The translations under genes and the position numbers were made by a program. A DNA stretch of 44,155 nucleotides from Bauldia litoralis (GTDB taxonomy: Bacteria > Pseudomonadota > Alphaproteobacteria > Rhizobiales > Kaistiaceae): positions 1 to 44,155 of the forward strand of contig CAMCWB010000031.1 in assembly GCA_945882315.1 (NCBI GenBank), read 5' to 3'. Within the stretch, counting starts at the first letter, position 1; each line of letters begins with the position of its first letter. The notes below the pieces were generated by a model that was given only the letters and a program-made list of their open reading frames with translations, searched no databases and was not told where the DNA came from. Below are positions 8,193-16,697 of this stretch, piece after piece.

Positions 8193-9227
8193 ATGGGATT
8201 CAAGGTCGCAGTCGCAGGCGCCACCGGCAATGTCGGGCGCGAGATGCTGTCCGTGCTGGACGAGCGCGGTTTTCCCGCCGACGAGGTCGTGGCGCTCGCC
8301 TCGCGCCGCAGCCAGGGGACCGAGGTCTCCTTCGGCGACCGCATCCTCAAGGTGAAGACGCTCGACACATACGATTTCTCCGACACCGACATCTGCCTGA
8401 TGTCGGCCGGCGGCACGGTATCGAAGGAATGGTCGCCGAAGATCGCCGCGCAGGGCTGCGTCGTCATCGATAACTCGTCGGCCTTCCGTTACGAGTCGGA
8501 CATCCCGCTGATCGTCCCGGAAGTGAATGCCGATGCGATCACCGGCTTCACCCGGCGCAACATCATCGCCAATCCGAACTGCTCGACCGCCCAACTCGTC
8601 GTCGCGCTGAAGCCGCTGCATGACCGGGCGAAGATCAAGCGCGTCGTCGTCTCGACCTACCAGTCGGTATCAGGCGCCGGCAAGGACGCCATGGACGAGC
8701 TCTTCACGCAGACCCGCGCCGTCTTCGTGACCGACCCCGTCGAGGCCAAGAAGTTCACCAAGCGCATCGCCTTCAACGTCATCCCGCATATCGACGTCTT
8801 CCTCGACGACGGCTTCACCAAGGAAGAGTGGAAGCTGGTCGCCGAGACCAAGAAGATCCTCGATCCGAAGATCAAGCTGGTCGCGACCTGCGTCCGCGTG
8901 CCGGTCTTCATCTCGCATTCGGAAGCCGTGACGATCGAGTTCGAGGAGCAGATTACCGCCGACGAGGCCCGCGACATTCTCCGCGAGGCGCCGGGCTGCC
9001 TCGTCATCGACAAGCGCGAGGACGGCGGCTACATCACGCCTTACGAGGCGGCTGGCGAGGACGCGACCTACATCTCGCGCATCCGCGAGGACCCGACCGT
9101 CGAGAACGGCCTCTGCATGTGGATCGTCTCGGACAACCTCCGCAAGGGCGCCGCACTGAACGCCGTCCAGATCGCCGAGGTCCTGATCAACCGCAAGCTC
9201 ATCCAGCCGAAGCGCAAGGCGGCGTGA
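8193..9227 (+). CDS. asd: Aspartate-semialdehyde dehydrogenase
   Basis: A 344-residue NADPH-dependent enzyme converting aspartyl phosphate to aspartate semialdehyde, the branch point to lysine/diaminopimelate, threonine and methionine. GATGNVG (residues 9-15) binds NADP, C130 in NPNCSTAQ is the catalytic Cys, and R235 and H242 in CVRVPVFISHSEAV complete the site. The start ATG at 8193 is preceded by an AGGAG ribosome site; the 15 extra upstream codons have no conserved content. dapF in the same window acts later in the same pathway. A hairpin follows the stop. Confidence 0.97.
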   Translation: MGFKVAVAGATGNVGREMLSVLDERGFPADEVVALASRRSQGTEVSFGDRILKVKTLDTYDFSDTDICLMSAGGTVSKEWSPKIAAQGCVVIDNSSAFRYESDIPLIVPEVNADAITGFTRRNIIANPNCSTAQLVVALKPLHDRAKIKRVVVSTYQSVSGAGKDAMDELFTQTRAVFVTDPVEAKKFTKRIAFNVIPHIDVFLDDGFTKEEWKLVAETKKILDPKIKLVATCVRVPVFISHSEAVTIEFEEQITADEARDILREAPGCLVIDKREDGGYITPYEAAGEDATYISRIREDPTVENGLCMWIVSDNLRKGAALNAVQIAEVLINRKLIQPKRKAA

Positions 9228-9229
9228 TT

Positions 9230-9524
9230 CCCTCTCCCGTGGGGAGAGGGCTTTGAGCCTTAGCGAGCGAAGCGAATTTAGGCGAGAAGGGTGAGGGCGT
9301 AGCACGCTGATGACAGAGCCGGCGCCAACGCGCTCTGCAACCCCTCACCCCGTCGCTCTAATTCGCTGCGCTCATAAGAGCGCCGGCCCTCTCCCTGTGG
9401 CGACCTTTGCATAACCTAACAGAGCGAGGCGGATGTTCTTGGGTTGATTCCGATCCGTTCTCTCTTCGAATCCGGTCTGTCCCGCGCCTTGCGAGGTTGT
9501 GCAAAGGTCTCCTGTGGGAGAGGG
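9230..9524. repeat. Composite palindromic intergenic repeat
   Basis: A nested set of inverted repeats fills the gap between asd and tctA. A small hairpin (CCTCTCCCGTGGGGAGAGG near 9232-9250) is followed by a GGGTGAGGG/CCCTCACCC pair, and then an imperfect palindrome of about 138 bases (9387-9524) whose arms CCCTCTCCC...GACCTTTGCA and TGCAAAGGTC...GGGAGAGGG pair over about 30 bases. It resembles the mosaic intergenic elements of rhizobia. It ends three bases from the tctA stop, so in RNA it would cap the 3' end of tctA and of asd. Confidence 0.7.
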
Positions 9525-9526
9525 TA

Positions 9527-11035
9527 CTACCCTTCTTCCGTGAAAATCTCCGCGCGCTTGCGCGCCACATTGGGTGCGAAGACGATGGCGAGCACGACCG
9601 CGGCGGCGATCAGCAGCCCGGCGCTGATCGGTCGCTCGAAGAACACCATCGGATCGCCGCGCGAGATGATCAGCGCTCTGCGGAGATGGTCCTCCAGCAT
9701 CGGCCCGAGGATAAAGCCGAGCAGCAGCGGCGCCGGCTCGCAGCCGAGACGGACGAGCAGGTAGCCGAGCCCGCCGAACAGCGCCAGCGTGTAGAGATCG
9801 AAGGAATTCGAGCCGAGCGCATAGATGCCGATCGCCGCGAAGGCAACGATCGACGGGAACAGCACCGCATAGGGCACCGTCAGGAGCCGCACCCACAATC
9901 CAATCAGCGGCAGGTTGAGCAGCATCAGCATCAGATTGCCGAGCCACATCGAGGCGATGATGCCCCAGAAGAGCTCGGGATTGCTGGTGACGACATTCGG
10001 CCCCGGCACGACGCCCTGGATGATCAGCGCGCCGATCATCAGCGCCATCACCGGATTGGCCGGAATGCCAAGCGTCAGCATCGGGATGAAGGAGGTCTGC
10101 GCGCCGGCATTGTTGGCCGCCTCGGGGGCGGCGACCCCTTCGATAGCGCCCTTGCCGAAGATCTCCGGCGTCCGCGATACGCGCTTCTCGACGGTGTAGG
10201 CGGCGAAGGCGGCGAGGATGGCGCCGCCGCCGGGCAGCACGCCCAACACCGAACCGAGCGTCGTGCCGCGCAGCACCGGGCCGACGATGCGCTTCAGATC
10301 CTCGCGCGTCGGCATCAGGCCGGTGACCTTCCTTATCACCAGATCGCGATTCTGCTCGTTCTCGAGATTGCGGAGGATCTCGGCGATGCCGAACAGGCCG
10401 ACCGCCACCGCGACGAAATTCAGCCCCTCGGCAAGCTCGTAGAAGCCGAGCGTGAAGCGCTGCATGCCGCTGTAGAGGTCGGAGCCGACAAGGCCGAAGA
10501 GAAGGCCAAGGACGATCATGGCGATCGCCTTCAGGATCGGCCCATGTGCCAGCGCCACCGCCGAGACGAGGCCGAGCACCATCAGCGAGAAATATTCCGG
10601 CGGCCCGAAGCGGAGCGCCACGGCGGCGAGCGGCGGCGCGAACAGCGCCAGGAGCAGCGTCGCCACCGTGCCGGCGAAGAAGGACGAGAGCGCCGCGGCG
10701 GCAAGCGCCGGCCCCGCCCGCCCCTGCCGCGCCATCTGGTAGCCATCGATGGCGGTGACGGCGGACGAGGATTCGCCCGGCAGGTTGATCAGGATCGCCG
10801 TGGTCGAGCCGCCATACTGGGCGCCGTAATAGATGCCGGCGAGCATGATCAGCGAGGTCGCCGGCTCCAGCGACATCGTCACCGGCAGGAGGAGCGCGAT
10901 CGTCGCCGTCGGGCCGATGCCCGGAAGGACGCCGATCAGCGTGCCGAGGAGCACGCCGAAGAAGCAGAAGACAAGATTGCCGGTGTGCAGCGCCACCGAG
11001 AAGCCGAGCCCCAGATTGGCGAGAAGATCGCTCAT
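9527..11035 (-). CDS. tctA: Tripartite tricarboxylate transporter, large membrane subunit TctA
   Basis: A 502-residue permease of the TctA family, which imports citrate, tricarboxylates or other organic acids together with TctB and the binding protein TctC. The N-terminus GTLIGVLPGIGPTATIALLLP and the repeat GVLPGGGAILAAFAAYTVEKR are the two family Pro-Gly loops, and about ten to twelve membrane spans are visible. The start ATG at 11035 overlaps the tctB stop by four bases (ATGA), so I prefer it to the longer frame. Transcription order is tctC, tctB, tctA. The substrate cannot be told from sequence. Confidence 0.93.
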   Translation of the reverse strand: MSDLLANLGLGFSVALHTGNLVFCFFGVLLGTLIGVLPGIGPTATIALLLPVTMSLEPATSLIMLAGIYYGAQYGGSTTAILINLPGESSSAVTAIDGYQMARQGRAGPALAAAALSSFFAGTVATLLLALFAPPLAAVALRFGPPEYFSLMVLGLVSAVALAHGPILKAIAMIVLGLLFGLVGSDLYSGMQRFTLGFYELAEGLNFVAVAVGLFGIAEILRNLENEQNRDLVIRKVTGLMPTREDLKRIVGPVLRGTTLGSVLGVLPGGGAILAAFAAYTVEKRVSRTPEIFGKGAIEGVAAPEAANNAGAQTSFIPMLTLGIPANPVMALMIGALIIQGVVPGPNVVTSNPELFWGIIASMWLGNLMLMLLNLPLIGLWVRLLTVPYAVLFPSIVAFAAIGIYALGSNSFDLYTLALFGGLGYLLVRLGCEPAPLLLGFILGPMLEDHLRRALIISRGDPMVFFERPISAGLLIAAAVVLAIVFAPNVARKRAEIFTEEG

Positions 11036-11523
11036 CCGAAAAGCCTCGCGAGCGGCCCGGTCCACGGTCCGAAGAGCCGGATCGGCAGGCCGAGACCAAA
11101 ATGGAAAAGCGCCACGCAGAAAGCGGTCAGGCCAATGGTCAGCAGGACCGCGAAGCGGAGCGACACATTGCGGCTGGCGAAGACGGTGATCAGCACGATG
11201 AGGGCGATGGCCGGTGCCAGGCCGAGGCCGCGGATCGTCGCGCCGAAGATCACCGGCGCCGGCAGGAGGACGGCAAGGCCGCGCCAGGGGATCGGACCGG
11301 ACGGCGTTTCCGCTGCGCCACTCGGTACAAAGACCACCGCGAGGCCGATCAGGACGAGCAGGACGGCGAGCAACAGCGGGAAGAAGCCCGGCCCCATGCG
11401 GAGCGCCGAGCCAATCGGCAAGGCGAACCAGGCCTCGGCCCCGAAGGCGAGACCCAGCCCGACAAAGATCGCGCCAGCAACAAGATCGTTGCGCCTCTCA
11501 GGCATCGGAGCTTGCTTCCACAC
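11032..11523 (-). CDS. tctB: Tripartite tricarboxylate transporter, small membrane subunit TctB
   Basis: A membrane protein of about 160 residues with four spans, in the expected place between tctC and tctA. FALPIGSALRMGPGFFPLLLAVLL is the TctB-like Gly-Pro-Gly-Phe-Phe-Pro segment. The start is uncertain: GTG at 11523 has a GAGAGGG ribosome site five bases upstream, whereas ATG at 11505 gives a more usual N-terminus (MPERRNDLVAG). I used the GTG because of the ribosome site. The stop overlaps the tctA start. Confidence 0.85.
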   Translation of the reverse strand: MWKQAPMPERRNDLVAGAIFVGLGLAFGAEAWFALPIGSALRMGPGFFPLLLAVLLVLIGLAVVFVPSGAAETPSGPIPWRGLAVLLPAPVIFGATIRGLGLAPAIALIVLITVFASRNVSLRFAVLLTIGLTAFCVALFHFGLGLPIRLFGPWTGPLARLFG

Positions 11524-11562
11524 CAACGCCCTCTCGAAACGAGCATTGAAGCCTGGCGACGC

Positions 11563-11757
11563 CTCGGCTCAATCCCCGTCCTTCGAGGCTCGGGCTTTTG
11601 TTCTTTGCCTACCCGCTATCTCTCTGGCCCTCGCACCTCAGGATGAGGATTGAGGGATGGCGCTGTCCGTTGGCTGGCCCCGCGGTACAAGTCCCTTTCC
11701 GCCTCATCCTGAGGAGCGCCTGAAGGGCGCGTCTCGAAGGACGAGGCGGCCCCGACG
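11563..11757. repeat. Palindromic intergenic repeat (CCTCATCCTGAGG type)
   Basis: The gap between tctC and tctB holds two inverted copies of a rhizobial-type repeat: CACCTCAGGATGAGGATTGAGG (near 11634) and CGCCTCATCCTGAGGAGCGCC (near 11701), each associated with a CCTTCGAGGCTCG or TCTCGAAGGACGAGG arm. The whole unit can fold into a long hairpin. No gene is seen in this 294-base stretch. Confidence 0.65.
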
Positions 11758-11817
11758 TTATTGGGACCGACGCGCGTTGCTCTAATATCTCCTTACCGAA
11801 AGAGCGCAAGCTGCCGC

Positions 11818-12792
11818 TCAGTCGGCGTAGACGCCGGCCGCTTCGATCAGCGGCTTCCAGCGCGCGATCTCCGCTTCGAGCTTGGCCTTCAGCGCTGCCG
11901 GCGTCGCCTCTTCGGCGGTGCTGGCGGTGGCGCCGAGCGCGCCGAAGCGTTCGAGCACGACCGGATCCTTGAGCGCCAGTTGCAGCGAGGCGGTCAACCG
12001 CTCGATCGCCGGCGCCGGCGCCGGCGTACCCTTGGGTGCGTAGAGCCCGTGCCAGACGCCGAACTCGAACTCCTTCTGGCCGAGTTCCGCAGCCGCGGGG
12101 ATCTCCGGCAGCGCCGCAATCCGCTTCGGCGCGGTCGTCACATAGGCTTTGATCGCGCCCGTCTGGATCTGGTTGGTTGCGTTGGTCGTCTGGTCGCACA
12201 TGAAATCGACCTGGCCGCCGAGAAGGTCGGTCATCGCCGGGCCGGTGCCCTGATAGGGCACGGTGGTGAGCTGCGTGCCGATCGTGCTCATGAAAAGCAT
12301 GCCGCAGAGATGCGAGCCCGAACCGATGCCGGCATTGGCATAGGTGACGGTGTCCTTGTTGGCCTTCACATAATCGACCAGCGAGGCGAAATCGGTCGGC
12401 TCGAAATCCTTCCGCGCCACGACCACCATCGGCACCTCGTTGACGAGGCCGACATAGTCGAAGGCGTTGAGCGTATCGTAGGGCAGGTTGCGGTAGAGCG
12501 TGGCGCTGGTCGCCATGCCGATATGGTAGAGGAGGAGCGTGTAGCCGTCAGGCTCGGCATTCGCGACACGCGCCGCGCCGATCGTGCCACCGGCGCCGGT
12601 GACATTCTCGATGACGACCTGCTGGCCGAGATCCTTGCTCATCGCCTCGCCGACCAGGCGGGCGACCGTGTCGGTCGGTCCCCCGGCCGCGAAGGGCACG
12701 ACAATGGTGATGCTCTGGGTGGGGTAATCCTGTGCAGCCGCGCTTGCCGTTGCCAGCATTGCCGCGAAGGCGGCAGCGATCATTTTCCACAT
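11818..12792 (-). CDS. tctC: Tripartite tricarboxylate transporter substrate-binding protein (TctC/Bug family)
   Basis: A 324-residue periplasmic binding protein with a signal peptide (MWKMIAAAFAAMLATASAAAQ). The mature N-terminus DYPTQSITIVVPFAAGGPTDTVAR is the Bug-family signature, and the first ligand loop and the second loop (ANAGIGSGSHLCGMLF) are recognisable. It captures organic anions and delivers them to TctAB. It is the first gene of the tct set but is separated from tctB by 294 bases of palindromic repeat, which could lower tctBA expression relative to the binding protein, as expected for such systems. Confidence 0.93.
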   Translation of the reverse strand: MWKMIAAAFAAMLATASAAAQDYPTQSITIVVPFAAGGPTDTVARLVGEAMSKDLGQQVVIENVTGAGGTIGAARVANAEPDGYTLLLYHIGMATSATLYRNLPYDTLNAFDYVGLVNEVPMVVVARKDFEPTDFASLVDYVKANKDTVTYANAGIGSGSHLCGMLFMSTIGTQLTTVPYQGTGPAMTDLLGGQVDFMCDQTTNATNQIQTGAIKAYVTTAPKRIAALPEIPAAAELGQKEFEFGVWHGLYAPKGTPAPAPAIERLTASLQLALKDPVVLERFGALGATASTAEEATPAALKAKLEAEIARWKPLIEAAGVYAD

Positions 12793-12886
12793 GAGGCGAA
12801 CTCCCTGCTTCGACCCTTGGCAAATCGGTCGTTGCCGTCATTCTTGGGCGACAACAGCAAGGCTGGCAAGCCGTTCCCGGATCGCC

Positions 12887-13513
12887 CTAGCCGCCGACCG
12901 TGACGAAATCGTTCTTCGGCTCGTCGAGAACGTAAAGCTCGCCGGTCGAAATATCGAACCAGGCGCCATGCAGTTCAATCTCGCCGATGCTCGCGAGGCT
13001 GGCGATCACCGGAAAGGACTTCAGGCTCTTGATACCCTCGCGGATCGAGGCGAATTCGAGCGCCTTCTGGCGCGACTTCGCATCGAGCGCCGGATCGAGC
13101 GTCTCGGCCGCCGGATCGATGAGCGAGATCCACTGGGCGAGAAAATTGCTCGGATCGTTGCGCTTGTCGAGCCAGGCGGAGATGCCACCGCAGCGGCCAT
13201 GCCCCATGACGACGACATGGCGGACGCGGAGCTGCTTCACCGCGAATTCGATCGCCGCCGAGGTGCCGTGGTAATGGCCGTCCGGGTCGTAAGGTGGCAC
13301 GAGATTGGCGACATTGCGGATGACGAAGAGCTCGCCGGGACCGGCGTCGAAGATCTGCTCCGGCGCCGAGCGGCTGTCGCAGCAGGCGATGACGAGGATC
13401 TGCGGCCGCTGCCCGGCCTCGGCGAGAATCCGGTAGCGGGCGCTGTCCTCGGGCAGGCGGTTCTTGCGGAAGGAATTGTAGCCGGCGAGAAGCTGCTTGG
13501 GAAAATTGCTCAT
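12887..13513 (-). CDS. Beta-class carbonic anhydrase
   Basis: A 208-residue zinc enzyme interconverting CO2 and bicarbonate. The zinc ligands are C44 (in CCDSR), H105 and C108 (in GHGRCGG), and D46/R48 form the catalytic dyad. NVANLVPPY and HGTSAAIEFAV are further family landmarks. No signal peptide, so it acts in the cytoplasm. The start ATG at 13513 is preferred over a longer frame because family members begin close to FPKQLLAGYNSF. Downstream of pdxY on the same strand. Confidence 0.96.
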   Translation of the reverse strand: MSNFPKQLLAGYNSFRKNRLPEDSARYRILAEAGQRPQILVIACCDSRSAPEQIFDAGPGELFVIRNVANLVPPYDPDGHYHGTSAAIEFAVKQLRVRHVVVMGHGRCGGISAWLDKRNDPSNFLAQWISLIDPAAETLDPALDAKSRQKALEFASIREGIKSLKSFPVIASLASIGEIELHGAWFDISTGELYVLDEPKNDFVTVGG

Positions 13514-13600
13514 GCGCTTACCAGTTCGAGCCGGAAGAGACCGGCGCACGCCTCTTTTCTAGCAATTTCCGTTCCTGTCAAATCGCCCGAGCGCTTTGCC

Positions 13601-14413
13601 TCATTCGAAAAGCATCGCCTGGTGGGCGACGAGCGGCAGGCCGTCCCTGCCCTGCGCCAACTCGACGAAGTGCAGCGTCGTATTCAACGCCCGGTCGAGT
13701 GCCTCGGCGCTCTCGTCGCCGCCCAGGCGATGGGCGAGATAGAGCGCCGCGAAGAAATCGCCGGTGCCGTGCGGCGCTTCCGGAAGGGCGGCATGGACGG
13801 CGCTGAAGGCATCCTTCGGCCGGATCAGGAGATTGGCGATCTGCCCTTCCTCGGCGAAGGCCGAGGTGACGACGATCTCGGCGGCGCCGCTGCGCCGGGC
13901 AAGCCCGACAAGCGCGGCATTGTCGGTCGGCCTCTGGCCCATAAGAAGCGCCAGTTCATGCCGGTTGGGTGTCGCGTTATCGGCGCGCGGCATCAGCCTG
14001 TCGCGGATCGCGGCCACCACCGATGGCGGCCGGTAGGCGCCGTCATGGTCGGCCAGGACCGGGTCGCAGAGATAGAGAAGCGCCTCATTGGCCTCACGCG
14101 CCGCAACCACCAGTTCGGCGATCGAGTTAGCCTGCGTGGCATCGGCGAGATAGCCGGAAAGGATGCCGCCGACCTCGCCGAGCCATGGCGCCCGCGCCAG
14201 GTCGGCAAGGCTGTCGGCAAAAGCCAGCATGGGGGGCACGATCTGCGTCCCCGGTCCCCTGCCGGGATGCCAGGGCAGCGTCACGGTCGGCGCGAAGACC
14301 ACCGGGAAGCCCAGCCGCTCCAGCACGAAGGCTTGCAGCCGGCCGCCGACGCTACCATCCGCGACATGGCTCGAAACGACGATAATCGTGGGTTTTGCTG
14401 CTGAAGCGTCCAT
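13601..14413 (-). CDS. pdxY: Pyridoxal kinase
   Basis: A 270-residue ribokinase-fold kinase phosphorylating pyridoxal in vitamin B6 salvage. The N-terminus VVSSHVADGSVGGRLQAFVL matches the PdxK/PdxY hallmark (usually SSHVAYGxVG), NATPNRHELALLMG is the central kinase segment, and PHGTGDFFAALYLAH carries the Gly-Thr-Gly-Asp anion hole with the catalytic Asp. The usual Tyr in HVAYG is Asp here. Length is normal. It is divergent from the CitE-like gene. Confidence 0.9.
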   Translation of the reverse strand: MDASAAKPTIIVVSSHVADGSVGGRLQAFVLERLGFPVVFAPTVTLPWHPGRGPGTQIVPPMLAFADSLADLARAPWLGEVGGILSGYLADATQANSIAELVVAAREANEALLYLCDPVLADHDGAYRPPSVVAAIRDRLMPRADNATPNRHELALLMGQRPTDNAALVGLARRSGAAEIVVTSAFAEEGQIANLLIRPKDAFSAVHAALPEAPHGTGDFFAALYLAHRLGGDESAEALDRALNTTLHFVELAQGRDGLPLVAHQAMLFE

Positions 14414-14556
14414 GGCCTTGCCGAAGATACCCTCTTACCGCGCCGCCCGCAGCATCAGGACAGGCGCCAATCGACGGTGGAATGCGGCAACAGCGCGGTA
14501 GAGCGCAATGGCCAAGCCCTGTAGTGTTCTGCCGGGACCGGGGAGATCTTTCAAGA

Positions 14557-15462
14557 ATGCCAGCGAGCCTGCGCCCGCGACGGAGTGCCCTTTATATTCC
14601 GGGCTCGAATTACCGCGGCCTCGACAAGGGCCGCTCGGTCGCGGCCGACGTGCTGATCCTCGACCTCGAAGACGCCGTCCTGCCGGAAGCCAAGAAAGAG
14701 GCACGCGCCGCGGTCGCCGCCGCGATCGGCGTCCATGCCTATGGCACGCGCGAGGTCGTCGTCCGGGTCAACGGCCTCGACACGCCCTGGGTGGCCAGCG
14801 ACATCGCCGCCGTTGCCGCCGTGCATCCCGACGCCATCCTCATCCCGAAGGTGTCACGTCCCGAAGATATCCGCCGGGCCCGCGCCGCGCTCGCCGCCGC
14901 GCAGGCGCCGCGCGAACTCCGCCTCTGGGCGATGATCGAGACGCCGTTCGGCGTCCTCAACGCCCAGGCGATCGCCGCCAGCGCCCCCGGCCCCGGCGCG
15001 CCGATCGACTGCCTCGTCATCGGCACCAACGACCTCTGCAAGGAGATGGGCACGCGCATCCAGCCCGGCCGCGCCCTGATGCTGCCCTGGCTGGCGCAGA
15101 TCCTCGCCGCCGGCCGTGCCTATAATCTCGGCGTCCTCGACGGCACCCATATCGACCTCGACGACCGGGACGGCTTCCGCGCCGAATGCGAGCATGGCCG
15201 CGACCTCGGCATGGACGGCAAGACGCTGATCCACCCGAAGCAGGTGCCGATCGCCAACGAGGTCTTCTCGCCCTCTGCCGACGACATCGCCTGGGCGCGC
15301 AAGGTCATCGCCGCCTTCAAGCTGCCGGAAAATTCCAACAAGGGCGTGATCATGGCCGGTGGCCGCATGCTCGAACGCCTTCACGAACGCATGGCCCGCC
15401 GCATCCTGGAAACGGCCGAGCAGATCGACTCGATCGGGACAAGGGACGCGGAGCTGGATTGA
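14557..15462 (+). CDS. HpcH/HpaI aldolase / CitE-like CoA-ester lyase
   Basis: A 301-residue TIM-barrel enzyme of the citrate lyase beta-subunit-like family, which cleaves or hydrolyses (S)-malyl-, citramalyl- or methylmalyl-CoA esters. RRSALYIPGSN (near residue 6), DVLILDLEDAV with metal-binding acidic residues, IPKVSRPED, WAMIETPFG, and DGKTLIHPKQV are all family motifs. I chose ATG 14557 because conserved sequence starts there and a GGGGAG site precedes it. CitE-like proteins of this length without CitD/CitF neighbours are usually stand-alone lyases; the exact substrate is not determinable. The neighbouring tct importer makes organic-acid metabolism a plausible setting. Confidence 0.88.
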   Translation: MPASLRPRRSALYIPGSNYRGLDKGRSVAADVLILDLEDAVLPEAKKEARAAVAAAIGVHAYGTREVVVRVNGLDTPWVASDIAAVAAVHPDAILIPKVSRPEDIRRARAALAAAQAPRELRLWAMIETPFGVLNAQAIAASAPGPGAPIDCLVIGTNDLCKEMGTRIQPGRALMLPWLAQILAAGRAYNLGVLDGTHIDLDDRDGFRAECEHGRDLGMDGKTLIHPKQVPIANEVFSPSADDIAWARKVIAAFKLPENSNKGVIMAGGRMLERLHERMARRILETAEQIDSIGTRDAELD

Positions 15463-15561
15463 GGGGCTCCCCCTCTCCCGACCTTTGTAGAAGAGCCCCG
15501 ACATACTCGGTCGGCAATGGGTGTGGACGCGGAACCTAAGACACTGGAAGAACCAGACGAC

Positions 15562-16167
15562 TTAGGCCCAGGGCTGCTCGGTGACGAGCTTGTCCTCGAA
15601 GCCGTCGATCCGCTTCTTCTTCTCCATCGTCAGGCCGATATCGTCGAGACCGTTGAGGAGGCAGTGCTTCTTGAAGGGGTCGAGGTCGAAGGTCACGACA
15701 TTACCGTCCGGCCCCTGGATTTCCTGGGCCTCGAGGTCGACGGTCATCGTGGCGTTGGCGCCGCGGCTGGCATCGTCCATCAGCTTGTCGAGATCTTCCT
15801 TCGACACGGCGATCGGCAGAATGCCGTTCTTGAAGCAGTTCTGGTAGAAAATGTCGGCGAAGCTCGTCGAGATGACGCAGCGGATGCCGAAGTCGAGGAG
15901 CGCCCAGGGGGCATGCTCGCGGCTCGACCCGCAGCCGAAATTGTCGTCGGCGACGAGGATCTGCGACTTCCGGTAGGCCGGCTTGTTGAGGATGAAATCC
16001 GGGTTTTCGGTGCCGTCATCGTTGTAGCGCATGCGGCTGAAGAGGGCCGTGCCGAGGCCGGTCCGCTTGATGGTCTTCAGGTAATTGGCCGGGATGATCA
16101 TGTCGGTATCGACATTGATGACCGGCATCGGCGCCGCGACGCCCGTGAGCGTGGTGAACTTGTCCAT
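15562..16167 (-). CDS. leuD: 3-isopropylmalate dehydratase small subunit
   Basis: A 201-residue swivelling domain that with LeuC isomerises 2-isopropylmalate to 3-isopropylmalate. [17 protein letters not shown] near the N-terminus and [14 protein letters not shown] are the diagnostic motifs, and the C-terminal [13 protein letters not shown] is typical. Length is normal. leuC lies 2.8 kb upstream on the same strand, with four other minus-strand genes and two plus-strand genes between them. Confidence 0.97.
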   Translation of the reverse strand: MDKFTTLTGVAAPMPVINVDTDMIIPANYLKTIKRTGLGTALFSRMRYNDDGTENPDFILNKPAYRKSQILVADDNFGCGSSREHAPWALLDFGIRCVISTSFADIFYQNCFKNGILPIAVSKEDLDKLMDDASRGANATMTVDLEAQEIQGPDGNVVTFDLDPFKKHCLLNGLDDIGLTMEKKKRIDGFEDKLVTEQPWA

Positions 16168-16233
16168 GGATAACGTCCTTTCGAACCGTTCTCATGCGAC
16201 GGTCGCGGCGGAAGGTCAAGGTAGCAAGACCGC

Positions 16234-16692
16234 CTAGAAATAGGCGATGAGGCGGCCGGCTGCCGCCGTTGCCAGCCAGAAAGCCAGCGAAGCCGCGGCG
16301 GAGGCCCGCCCGGCCCCGCTCACGATTTCGGAACGGCGGAGCAGGATTTCAAGGAGGGCGACATTCAGGAGGCCGAGGAGGATGGCCACCAGCTTGATGC
16401 GGAAGGCCGGGTTATGACCGATATGGGTTGCCTCAGGGGCAAGCAGCATGACGCCGGTGACGAGTTGGACCGCGAGCCCGGCGAGCGCCGCCGGCCGGAG
16501 TCTGGAAATGAAGGCCCGCGTTCCGGCAACCGGCCCATGGCCGAGGACCCGCACATCCATGGCCGCCACTGCGGCGAAGAAGCAGAGCGCCCCCAGCACA
16601 TGCAGGACATTGGCGAGCGGATAGAGGAAGACCGAGTTCCGCATCGTATCGGCGAGACCCGATGCCTGCAGATCGGCCAGGAGCGCTTCCAT
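16234..16692 (-). CDS. DUF6644-like integral membrane protein
   Basis: A 152-residue protein with four membrane spans, resembling DUF6644. LYPLANVLHVLGALCFFAAVAAMDVRVLG places a His in the first span and an Asp-x-Arg at its end; THIGHNPAFRIKLVAILLGLLNVALL has a second His before the third span. Function is not established. The start ATG at 16692 lies five bases after the stop of the DUF6152 gene, so the two are almost certainly co-translated. The paired in-membrane His residues would permit metal or heme binding, but that is inference. Confidence 0.72.
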   Translation of the reverse strand: MEALLADLQASGLADTMRNSVFLYPLANVLHVLGALCFFAAVAAMDVRVLGHGPVAGTRAFISRLRPAALAGLAVQLVTGVMLLAPEATHIGHNPAFRIKLVAILLGLLNVALLEILLRRSEIVSGAGRASAAASLAFWLATAAAGRLIAYF

Positions 16693-16697
16693 CTTCT

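Noticed and set aside
9388-9524. Possible tRNA-like T-arm (TTCGAATCC near 9465)
   Set aside because: It lies inside the large palindrome and no acceptor or anticodon stem can be built around it.
9407-11653. A 748-codon plus-strand open frame over tctA/tctB
   Set aside because: Arg/Glu/His/Gln-rich translation without a fold-like pattern; the opposite strand encodes clear TctA and TctB.
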